This document shows positions 1 to 4,854 of a DNA stretch of 5,326 nt, piece by piece. Position 1 is the stretch's first letter, and each line of letters begins with the position of its first letter. The position numbers and the translations under genes are program-made. The notes under the pieces are model-generated. The model saw only the letters and a list, made by a program, of their open reading frames with translations, made no database searches and was not told the origin of the DNA. The stretch is from CAZADH01 sp964483805 (GTDB lineage: Bacteria; Muiribacteriota; Ozemobacteria; Ozemobacterales; Ozemobacteraceae): the NCBI GenBank assembly GCA_964483805.1, contig CAZADH010000365.1, positions 1 to 5,326 on the forward strand, given 5' to 3'.

Positions 1-1
1 C

Positions 2-628
2 ACATTACACAGCCGGTTGATCGACCTCGAAGCGACGCTGAAGAAAGACGCCGATCAACGCCAGGCCCGGGCCGACCGGGTTGCCGAATACGAGGCGCAG
101 TTGAAGGTCTGGGGGTTGTGGCAGAGCCTGAACGAGCTGATCGGGTCGGCCGACGGCGACAAGTTCAGCGTGTTCGCCCAGAACATCACCTTCGAGATCC
201 TGTTACAGAGCGCCAATCGGCACCTCGACGAGTTGTCGCGGCGGTACCGCCTGCAGAGCATTCCGGGGGCACCCCTCGAACTGCAGGTCATCGACCGCGA
301 CATGGGCGACGAGATCCGCAGCGCCAACAGCCTGTCAGGCGGCGAGAGTTTCATCGTGTCGCTGAGCCTCGCGCTCGGGCTGGCCACGCTCACGTCGAAC
401 AAGGTCCAGGTCGAGTCGCTGTTCATCGATGAAGGCTTCGGCACCCTCGATGAAAAGACGCTCGAGACAGTGCTCGCCTGCCTCGACTCGCTGCAGGCCG
501 GCGGCCGGCAGGTCGGCATCATCTCGCACCTCGAACCGCTGGTCCGCCGTGTCGGCGTGCAGGTGCGCGTCGAACGGCTCGGTCCGGGGCGAAGCCGGGT
601 CGAGGTCACCGACGGGGTCGTGCGGTAG
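2..628 (+). CDS. sbcC: SbcC, nuclease SbcCD ATPase subunit, C-terminal part (5' end off the window)
   Basis: This is the C-terminal end of SbcC, the SMC/Rad50-like ATPase that works with the SbcD nuclease to cut DNA hairpins and process double-strand ends in the cytoplasm. The frame is open to the left edge with no stop, so the TTG at 17 is not a real start. In the roughly 208 visible residues I see the end of the coiled coil, then the SbcC-typical stretch LNELIGSADGDKF...FAQNITFEIL (about nt 131-199). Next come the ABC signature LSGGES (332-349), Walker B with its catalytic Glu and D-loop SLFIDEGFGTLD (416-451), and the switch His in GIISHLEPL (His codon 527-529). Walker A lies in the missing N-terminal part. 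The order and spacing match E. coli SbcC, and the end is intact. sbcD would be expected upstream, outside the window. No intrinsic terminator follows; a REP-like hairpin starts about 46 bases after the stop. Confidence 0.96.
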   Translation, partial: TLHSRLIDLEATLKKDADQRQARADRVAEYEAQLKVWGLWQSLNELIGSADGDKFSVFAQNITFEILLQSANRHLDELSRRYRLQSIPGAPLELQVIDRDMGDEIRSANSLSGGESFIVSLSLALGLATLTSNKVQVESLFIDEGFGTLDEKTLETVLACLDSLQAGGRQVGIISHLEPLVRRVGVQVRVERLGPGRSRVEVTDGVVR

Positions 629-667
629 GAACCACAAAATTCGATCATAGAAGCCCCATTACCACCA

Positions 668-698
668 CCCGTAGGGGCGCATTGCATGCGCCCCGCAG
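668..698 (+). repeat. REP-like palindromic repeat, copy 1
   Basis: First of two identical 31-bp copies. The core is a perfect inverted repeat: a 9-bp stem (GGGGCGCAT at 674-682, ATGCGCCCC at 686-694) around the loop TGC (683-685). The tetranucleotide GTAG sits at 671-674, at the foot of the stem. A GTAG or GGAG foot next to a short palindrome is the known layout of REP elements mobilised by REP-associated tyrosine transposases (RAYTs). No RAYT gene lies in the window. The copy follows the sbcC stop and could also stabilise the 3' end of that mRNA. There is no U-tract, so it does not look like an intrinsic terminator. Confidence 0.8.
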
Positions 699-730
699 GT
701 GATGGTCCGACCGACCGCCCGCAACGACGT

Positions 731-761
731 CCCGTAGGGGCGCATTGCATGCGCCCCGCAG
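731..761 (+). repeat. REP-like palindromic repeat, copy 2
   Basis: Exact copy of the 31 bp at 668-698, in the same orientation and shifted by 63 bases. The stem arms are 737-745 and 749-757, and GTAG is at 734-737. The flanking bases differ on both sides (A/T before, G/T after), so the repeat unit is exactly 31 bp, including the CCC before GTAG and the GCAG after the stem. The 32 bases between the copies share no obvious similarity with the repeat. Full identity of two copies suggests recent spread or gene conversion. Confidence 0.8.
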
Positions 762-797
762 TCTGGGCCAGTGCAATCGACCCGTGGTTTCACCGAA

Positions 798-858
798 GGC
801 CGGTCGTCCCGTTCTGAAGGAGTGAGCGACGCAACGGGGCAACGTCGTGCAACCGGCC
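798..858 (+). repeat. Nested inverted repeat (possible second palindromic repeat family)
   Basis: The outer arms GGCCGGT (798-804) and ACCGGCC (852-858) are perfectly complementary. An inner pair, CCCGTT (808-813) and AACGGG (833-838), nests inside them and encloses a 19-base loop containing GAAGGAGTGAGCGACGC. Together they could fold into a long interrupted stem. The loop resembles, from memory, dispersed palindromes of the type 'TTCTGAnGGAGTGAGCGAAGC' found between genes in several GC-rich bacteria. That family assignment is inference. The element lies directly before the small ORF and overlaps its possible GTG start at 847. Confidence 0.45.
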
Positions 859-900
859 AGCCGTGGCCTGCACCGGATTCAGCCAGAAACGAGCAGTGAC

Positions 901-1149
901 ATGCGAATCACTCTGAACAGGAGATCTTTCCAGATTCCTGGCAGGGCCTCGCCCTGCGAACAAGAATCATTGATCCGCCGGATCATCGGCGAACTGCGCG
1001 CCCGCGGCGCGGAACCCTTCCCAGCGAGCGAGGACGATCGCTACGTCTACTTCTTCTTTCAGCAACAACGGTACGACGACGAGTGGAGCCATCCCAGCCG
1101 CAAAACCTCGCGAGGTCTTCTGGCACGGCTTCGTGAGTTGAAGACATGA
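901..1149 (+). CDS. Small hypothetical protein (82 aa)
   Basis: I do not recognise this protein. From the ATG at 901 it gives 82 residues and ends with TGA at 1147-1149. The N-terminus is basic (RITLNRRSFQIPGR). The middle is a likely amphipathic helix (QESLIRRIIGELRARG), followed by the aromatic, Gln-rich stretch YVYFFFQQQRYDDEW and a basic C-terminus (RGLLARLRELKT). There is no signal peptide or membrane segment. A GTG at 847 would add 18 residues, but it lies inside the inverted repeat at 798-858, so I prefer 901. The ribosome binding site is poor at either start. About two thirds of codons end in G or C by hand count, lower than in the large gene at 2656. It could be a real small cytoplasmic protein, a remnant of a longer gene or a chance ORF. 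A longer reading on the opposite strand (967-1257) looks less protein-like. Confidence 0.45.
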   Translation: MRITLNRRSFQIPGRASPCEQESLIRRIIGELRARGAEPFPASEDDRYVYFFFQQQRYDDEWSHPSRKTSRGLLARLRELKT

Positions 1150-1166
1150 CGCGTCCGCACACGACT

Positions 1167-1184
1167 GCCGCCATGGATGGCGGC
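1167..1184 (+). repeat. Perfect hairpin after the small ORF
   Basis: The arms GCCGCCAT (1167-1174) and ATGGCGGC (1177-1184) are perfect complements around GG; in RNA this would be a 7-bp stem with a TGGA tetraloop. It starts 17 bases after the stop at 1149 and is followed by GTTTCGG, which is too poor in U for a confident intrinsic terminator. It is the first of up to three consecutive hairpins before the secreted-protein gene. Confidence 0.6.
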
Positions 1185-1193
1185 GTTTCGGGG

Positions 1194-1212
1194 CGGCACC
1201 CGGAGGGTGCCG
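1194..1212 (+). repeat. Second hairpin in the leader of the secreted-protein gene
   Basis: The arms CGGCACCC (1194-1201) and GGGTGCCG (1205-1212) form a perfect 8-bp stem with loop GGA. A third, weaker stem follows directly: GGCCTCG (1214-1220) with CGGGGCC (1236-1242), containing one G-U pair. The cluster ends about 20 bases before the ribosome binding site at 1261. It could be a structured 5' leader or a pair of dispersed palindromes. I see no riboswitch consensus. Confidence 0.55.
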
Positions 1213-1260
1213 TGGCCTCGATGGGCGCCGCGCCGCGGGGCCGTCCAATGCAAACAACGA

Positions 1261-1266
1261 AAGGAG
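1261..1266 (+). promoter_or_regulatory. Ribosome binding site deciding the start at 1275
   Basis: AAGGAG lies 8 bases before the ATG at 1275. It decides between that start and the in-frame ATG at 1146, which has no such site and would put 43 non-signal-like residues before the signal peptide. Confidence 0.8.
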
Positions 1267-1274
1267 ACTCCCCC

Positions 1275-1958
1275 ATGAATTCGCTTCGGAACGACCCGTA
1301 TTGCTCGTTCGGTCTTGTGCAACTCGTTGTATTGCTCGCGGCCACCACGCTCGGCCTGCTCGGGCCTGCGCCGGCCAACGCAGCCGGCCTGCTGCTGACC
1401 TGCGACGTGGGCGGCGCGCGGCTCGAGATCTACAACGAGAAGACGCACCAATGGGTGGCTTCAGGGACCCTGCCCCGCCTGATCACGGGCCAGCAGTACA
1501 GCTACCATCTCGTGCGCGTGAATGCCGACGGTTATCAACAACTCGAGCAGGGTTTCGAGTTGCGCAACCCCGGCACCACCCACACGAACATCGTGCTCGA
1601 ACCGGTGATCACCGACGCCGAGTCGTTGCCCCTGTTCGCCTTTGGCGGTCAGGTCACCAACCGACTGGGAAAGCCGGTGCCCGACGGCTCGTATATCGCG
1701 CTCGTGCGCAATCTCTCGACCTATGTCAGTGGGGCAAACCAGGGCCAGAAGACACAGGACATCAACCCCGTCGAGCAGGGTTACTTCACGCTCACGCTCG
1801 CCGACCTGGGCAACAATCGCGCGGTGGCAACCGGCGACAAGATCTTCGTCGGCATCTTCAATCCGACCAAGTCTCGTTGTTACGCGTTCACGTCGGTGAC
1901 CGTGAAGTCCGACGACATCAACAACGGGTACATCCAGGTTGATCTGAAAGTCCGGTGA
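1275..1958 (+). CDS. Secreted protein with PEGA-like and transthyretin-like beta domains (227 aa)
   Basis: Exported protein of unknown function. A Sec signal peptide is clear: a short N-region with Arg5, a hydrophobic core at about residues 14-30 (LVQLVVLLAATTLGLLG) and an AxA-type site in PAPANAA, giving cleavage near residue 36 or 37. There is no lipobox. The mature part has two likely beta domains. Residues about 39-110 resemble a PEGA-type fold (GGARLEIYN...GTLPRLITGQQYSYHLVRVNADGYQ). Residues about 122-227 resemble the transthyretin/carboxypeptidase-regulatory type (GGQVTNRLGKPVPDGSYIALVRN...GYFTLTLADLGNNRAVATGDKIFVGIFNP). From memory, the 'GYFTLTLADL..NRAVATGD' pattern recurs in large extracellular proteins of poorly cultured phyla such as Poribacteria and Latescibacteria. 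Cys43 and Cys202 are the only mature cysteines and could form a disulfide. No catalytic motif is visible, so a structural, binding or surface role is likely. The start rests on the AAGGAG at 1261 and the signal peptide. Confidence 0.87.
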   Translation: MNSLRNDPYCSFGLVQLVVLLAATTLGLLGPAPANAAGLLLTCDVGGARLEIYNEKTHQWVASGTLPRLITGQQYSYHLVRVNADGYQQLEQGFELRNPGTTHTNIVLEPVITDAESLPLFAFGGQVTNRLGKPVPDGSYIALVRNLSTYVSGANQGQKTQDINPVEQGYFTLTLADLGNNRAVATGDKIFVGIFNPTKSRCYAFTSVTVKSDDINNGYIQVDLKVR

Positions 1959-1995
1959 CACGCCACCACCAGGCCCTCACCAGAGACATCGGAGA

Positions 1996-2012
1996 CGCAT
2001 ACGTTGTATGCG
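1996..2012 (+). repeat. Short hairpin between the secreted protein and the next gene
   Basis: The arms CGCATAC (1996-2002) and GTATGCG (2006-2012) form a perfect 7-bp stem around GTT. On the minus strand it is preceded by GGGGTG, so the context (GGGGTG then CGCATAC...GTATGCG) resembles the GGGGCGCAT...ATGCGCCCC core of the repeats at 668 and 731. It could be a diverged relative. It lies 37 bases after the stop at 1958 and has no U-tract. Confidence 0.5.
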
Positions 2013-2099
2013 CACCCCAGTTCTGCCGTTCCTGATTTTGCAACCGCCGCCAGCGGGAGTTCATCGCGTTCAGGCGACCGACCCCGCGGCATGGATGAC

Positions 2100-2105
2100 A
2101 AGGAG
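2100..2105 (+). promoter_or_regulatory. Ribosome binding site for the 108-aa protein
   Basis: AAGGAG lies 10 bases before the ATG at 2116. It favours that start over the upstream in-frame ATG at 2008, which overlaps the hairpin at 1996-2012 and would add 36 residues of low coding quality. Confidence 0.75.
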
Positions 2106-2115
2106 CCAATCAACA

Positions 2116-2442
2116 ATGTGGATCTGCATGAACGACGCGTTTCTCTCGATCGTGAAGGACAAGCATTCCGATCGTCTCCTGGTGCGCGCGCGGCGCCCGC
2201 ACGACATCACCACGGTGTTTCCCCAGGCCGCCGTCATCGCCGACGCCGGCACTGACTACAAGTATCGGGCGTTCGTCGGTCGTGACGAGGTGGCGAAGGC
2301 GATCGCCGATCGGCTCACGAGCATCGACTACACCAACTTCAAGAACTCGGTGCACGACCACGGTCTGCACGAATCATACGCTCGGTTCTGGCATATCATG
2401 TATGCACTCCAGAAGAAGATCGAGGATCGCGGCTCGCAGTGA
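2116..2442 (+). CDS. Conserved hypothetical protein, 'MW(I/L)' small-protein family (108 aa)
   Basis: Function unknown. The protein starts MWICMNDAFLSIV, continues with a basic strand DRLLVRARRPHDI, then AGTDYKYRAFVGRDEVAKAIADRLTSIDYTNFKNSV, and ends with a helix HESYARFWHIMYALQKKIEDR. From memory this matches a widespread but unnamed bacterial family of about 90-120 residues. Its members begin MW(I/L), carry an 'LxVRAR' strand, a 'DYxxR' motif and an 'IDYxNFK' motif, and end in a Trp-containing helix. I cannot give a family accession. There is no signal peptide or membrane span, so it should be cytoplasmic, probably one small alpha/beta domain. The start at 2116 is supported by AAGGAG at 2100 and by the family's usual MW beginning. 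It precedes the large fusion gene by 213 bases, so co-transcription is possible but not shown. Confidence 0.82.
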   Translation: MWICMNDAFLSIVKDKHSDRLLVRARRPHDITTVFPQAAVIADAGTDYKYRAFVGRDEVAKAIADRLTSIDYTNFKNSVHDHGLHESYARFWHIMYALQKKIEDRGSQ

Positions 2443-2551
2443 CGCAATCGCCTGCTCCAGCGCTGTGTTTCAGCGTTTGAGCCGCGCGCGGGGCGCCCAC
2501 CGTGCCGTCACGTCGCATCGTCGGGGCGGGAATGGCACGCGGATACGGCGC

Positions 2552-2563
2552 TCCGTGCACGGA
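2552..2563. promoter_or_regulatory. 12-bp perfect palindrome, possible operator
   Basis: TCCGTGCACGGA is fully self-complementary and lies 92 bases before the fusion gene's start, upstream of the AT-rich promoter candidate. Its place suits a dimeric regulator, but about one perfect 12-bp palindrome is expected by chance in a window of this size. Confidence 0.2.
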
Positions 2564-2589
2564 TGCCTGATCGCCCCCACAAGAGCCGA

Positions 2590-2618
2590 TTTCAATTCCG
2601 ATCGAGGACGAGTATTCT
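2590..2618 (+). promoter_or_regulatory. Weak candidate sigma70-type promoter for the fusion gene
   Basis: The bases around 2586-2632 form an AT-rich island in an otherwise GC-rich region. A possible -10 is TATTCT (2613-2618; four of six consensus bases), with a poor -35 TTTCAA (2590-2595) at 17-base spacing. TAATAT at 2625-2630 is an alternative -10. The start would fall about 30-40 bases before the ATG at 2656. The main support is the local base composition. Confidence 0.3.
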
Positions 2619-2644
2619 ATTGTGTAATATTCGGCCGACGCGCA

Positions 2645-2650
2645 CAGGAG
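2645..2650 (+). promoter_or_regulatory. Ribosome binding site deciding the start at 2656
   Basis: CAGGAG ends 5 bases before the ATG at 2656. It supports that start over an in-frame ATG at 2563, whose extra 31 residues are basic, unlike the family, and cross the AT-rich promoter candidate. Confidence 0.75.
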
Positions 2651-2655
2651 CAACC

Positions 2656-4554
2656 ATGACCACCGACTACACGAGACACCTCGAGGTCGCCATCGCCGCG
2701 GCCCGCACTGCGGGCGAGATGATCCGGGCCGAGTTCTTGCGGCCGGGCGGCCCGCGCGGCAAGGGCGGGCACGCAGAGATCGACGAGATCGCCGAGAAGG
2801 CGATTCGCGAAGCGCTGTTCGCGGCGTTTTCCGGGTACGGGTACCGTGGCGAGGAAACCGGCTTCGTCGCGGCATCAACGCCCACCACGCACCTCTGGCT
2901 CGTCGACCCCAACGACGGCACGGCCGGCTATTTGAAGGGATTTCGCGAGAGTGCCGTGTCGATTGCATTGCTGCGCGACGGCGTTCCGGTGCTCGGCGTG
3001 GTGTTCGCGCCGCTTGCCCGGGCCGGTGCGGGCGACCTGATCGCGTGGGCCGAGGGACAACCGCTCACGCGCAACGGCCACCCCGTGCAGCGACCGCCCT
3101 TTGCCGAGACGCTGGGTCCGCAACACACTGTATTGATTTCGCAACACGCCGACAAGAAAGCGCGCGCCAACGCCGATCTGTGCGCGCCGGCGCGGTTTCG
3201 CGCCATGGCCTCGATCGCCTATCGACTGGCGCTGGTCGCGGTCGGCGAGGGCGAACTGGGCGTCTCGTTCGCCGCCCCGTGCGGTTGGGATTACGCGGCG
3301 GGCGATGCGTTGTTGCGTGCGGTCAGCGGCCTGCTCATCGACGGCTGTCGCGAGCCGGTGCGGTACACGACCGACGGGCGCAGTTCGTCGGGCGGCGCCT
3401 GTTTCGGCGGCAGCCCGGCCATCACGCGGGCGTTTGCCGGCCAGAACTGGTCGGCGATCATCGCGCCGTCGACGGGGGGCCGCGCGCAGCGGCAACCGTC
3501 GGCTTCAGAAACGCAGGAGGTGTTTCCGTATTGCTGGCCGGAGCGCGGGGTCGCGGTCGCCGACCATGACCTGTTGCGCCGCGCCCAGGGCTGTCTGATC
3601 GGCACGATCGCAGGCGACGCGCTCGGCAGCCTCGTCGAGTTTCAGCCACCGGCCGCGATCCGGGCCCGGTATCAGCAGGGTGTCACCGAACTGGCCGATG
3701 GCGGCCGCTGGCACACCCTCGCCGGCCAATGCACCGACGACACGGAGTTGGCCTTGATGTTGGCGCGGTCGATCGTTGCCGTCGGTAAATATGACGTCAA
3801 TATGACTGCTCGCGCCTACCGGTTCTGGCTCGGGTCGGGGCCGTTCGATGTCGGCGGCACGACGCATGCCGGCATCTCGGCTGCCAGCCGTGCCCTGGCC
3901 GCCGACCGCGATCCGATCGCCGAGGTCGCGGCGCACGGCCGCGGCGACAGCATGGCCAACGGCGCGCTCATGCGCATTGCGCCGCTGGCGGTGTGGGGCC
4001 ACGCCCTGTCGGCCGACGAACTTGCCCGATTGGCGCGGCTCGATGCCGGGTTGACGCACCCGAACCCCACCTGCACCGACGCCAACGCCGTGTTTGTCGT
4101 GGCGCTGCAAGCGGCGCTGCACGGTGCCGATGCAGACGACGTCTACCGGGCCGCGGTCACGTTCGCCGCCGATTCCCGTTGCAGCGGTCCGGTGATCGAT
4201 GCGCTCGCCGCCGCGCGATCGGCGCCCCCCGCCGATGCCATGACGCACATGGGCCTGGTGACCATCGCGTTGCAGAACGTGTTTTACCGCGTATTGCACT
4301 CGGCAACATTGGCACAAGGGGTCACCGACACCGTCATGATGGGCGGCGACACCGACACCAACGCGGCGATTGCCGGGGCGCTGCTGGGCGCCATCCACGG
4401 GTTAAACGGTGTGCCGCACCAGTGGTTCGATCGCGTGATCACCTGCCGGCCGCTGAGCGGCACCGCAACACGTCATCCCCGACCGTGTGAGTTCTGGCCG
4501 GTCGATGCGTTGCATCTGGCGGAACGGTTGCTGGTGCTCGGCGCAAAGGGTTAA
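2656..4554 (+). CDS. Inositol-monophosphatase-family phosphatase fused to ADP-ribosylglycohydrolase (632 aa)
   Basis: Two cytoplasmic metal-dependent hydrolases in one chain. Residues about 5-260 are an inositol-monophosphatase-superfamily domain (IMPase/CysQ/FBPase fold, hydrolysing a phosphate monoester with Mg2+). Visible parts are GEETG (65-69), the metal motif DPNDGT (84-89), SIALLRDGVPVLGVVFAP (102-119) and the second metal-site motif GWDYAAGDAL (210-219, with Asp212). Most family members have a hydrophobic residue where Asn86 stands. After a linker of about 45 residues, 306-632 form a DraG/ARH ADP-ribosylglycohydrolase, which removes ADP-ribose with two Mg2+. Visible parts are GCLIGTIAGDALG (312-324), TDDT (360-363), the NGALMRIAPLA loop (435-445), LTHPNP (466-471) and GGDTDT (563-568; Asp565, Asp567, Thr568 as ligands). 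Both domains are of normal length with no frameshift between them. The phosphatase substrate cannot be told from sequence; it might be an inositol phosphate, a nucleotide 3'-phosphate or a phosphorylated ADP-ribose product. Loss of an intergenic stop is unlikely to explain it, since the linker reads smoothly. Confidence 0.93.
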   Translation: MTTDYTRHLEVAIAAARTAGEMIRAEFLRPGGPRGKGGHAEIDEIAEKAIREALFAAFSGYGYRGEETGFVAASTPTTHLWLVDPNDGTAGYLKGFRESAVSIALLRDGVPVLGVVFAPLARAGAGDLIAWAEGQPLTRNGHPVQRPPFAETLGPQHTVLISQHADKKARANADLCAPARFRAMASIAYRLALVAVGEGELGVSFAAPCGWDYAAGDALLRAVSGLLIDGCREPVRYTTDGRSSSGGACFGGSPAITRAFAGQNWSAIIAPSTGGRAQRQPSASETQEVFPYCWPERGVAVADHDLLRRAQGCLIGTIAGDALGSLVEFQPPAAIRARYQQGVTELADGGRWHTLAGQCTDDTELALMLARSIVAVGKYDVNMTARAYRFWLGSGPFDVGGTTHAGISAASRALAADRDPIAEVAAHGRGDSMANGALMRIAPLAVWGHALSADELARLARLDAGLTHPNPTCTDANAVFVVALQAALHGADADDVYRAAVTFAADSRCSGPVIDALAAARSAPPADAMTHMGLVTIALQNVFYRVLHSATLAQGVTDTVMMGGDTDTNAAIAGALLGAIHGLNGVPHQWFDRVITCRPLSGTATRHPRPCEFWPVDALHLAERLLVLGAKG

Positions 4555-4854
4555 CAACCAGCGCTACGATCGCACAGAGCCACCCGGCCTCGTGCCAACA
4601 GTTTCGTCCGATGGAGCGCATCAACTCGCGACACGGCATCTGTTCCCTATTTGTCCAGGGTCACTCGTCACCGTGGCAGGTCCGCGACTCCGCGTGTATC
4701 CGATGCCATCCGCCGAGCGCGGAAAAACCAACGCAGCCGCCGGTTTCCCGGCGGCTGCGCAACAATAGAGAGCCGTTCAACAACGATGGGTTCAGTCAGC
4801 TCACGACTGAAATACTACGTATTGCGATCGTCCGCGAACGCTCTTGGCCTGTCG
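4555..4854. other. Intergenic region between converging genes
   Basis: These 300 bases separate the plus-strand fusion gene from the minus-strand coiled-coil gene. Frames open across them lack protein-like composition, and I find no gene. They hold the strong terminator at 4723-4759 and a weaker hairpin at 4791-4811 (TTCAGTC and GACTGAA around a 7-base loop). The hairpin lies in the likely 3' untranslated region of the minus-strand gene. I see no intrinsic terminator for the plus-strand gene between 4555 and 4720. Confidence 0.6.
4723..4759 (-). terminator. Rho-independent terminator of the minus-strand gene
   Basis: A perfect 12-bp GC-rich stem (arms 4732-4743 and 4748-4759) encloses the tetraloop TTTC. 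On the minus strand it is followed by TTGGTTTTT (complement of 4723-4731), a typical U-tract. The orientation and the position about 95 bases after the TGA at 4855-4857 assign it to the minus-strand gene. On the plus strand the bases after the stem are AACAATAGAG, so it would work poorly in that direction. Confidence 0.88.

Noticed and set aside
55..750. Long open frame on the minus strand across sbcC
   Set aside because: It is the antisense of a clear sbcC frame and of the two repeats (its MQCAPTG blocks come from the repeat copies). Its composition is Arg/Ser/Pro-rich and has no recognisable motif.
668..761. CRISPR array
   Set aside because: There are only two repeats, each a strong palindrome with GTAG foot, and no cas gene; the layout fits a REP-like element better.
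1146..1274. N-terminal extension of the secreted protein from the ATG at 1146, overlapping the upstream stop as ATGA
   Set aside because: The overlap looks like translational coupling, but the extension crosses the hairpins, is Gly/Pro/Arg-rich, and would bury the signal peptide. The ATG at 1275 has a strong AAGGAG.
2563..2655. 31-residue N-terminal extension of the fusion protein
   Set aside because: It spans the AT-rich promoter candidate, lacks a ribosome binding site and is not part of the IMPase domain; CAGGAG supports 2656.
3505..4398. Minus-strand open frame of 297 codons inside the ADP-ribosylglycohydrolase half
   Set aside because: It is a shadow caused by high GC; the plus strand carries all family motifs in this interval.
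4791..4811. Second terminator from the TTCAGTC/GACTGAA hairpin
   Set aside because: The stem is only 7 bp with moderate GC, and neither side has a T-run after it.
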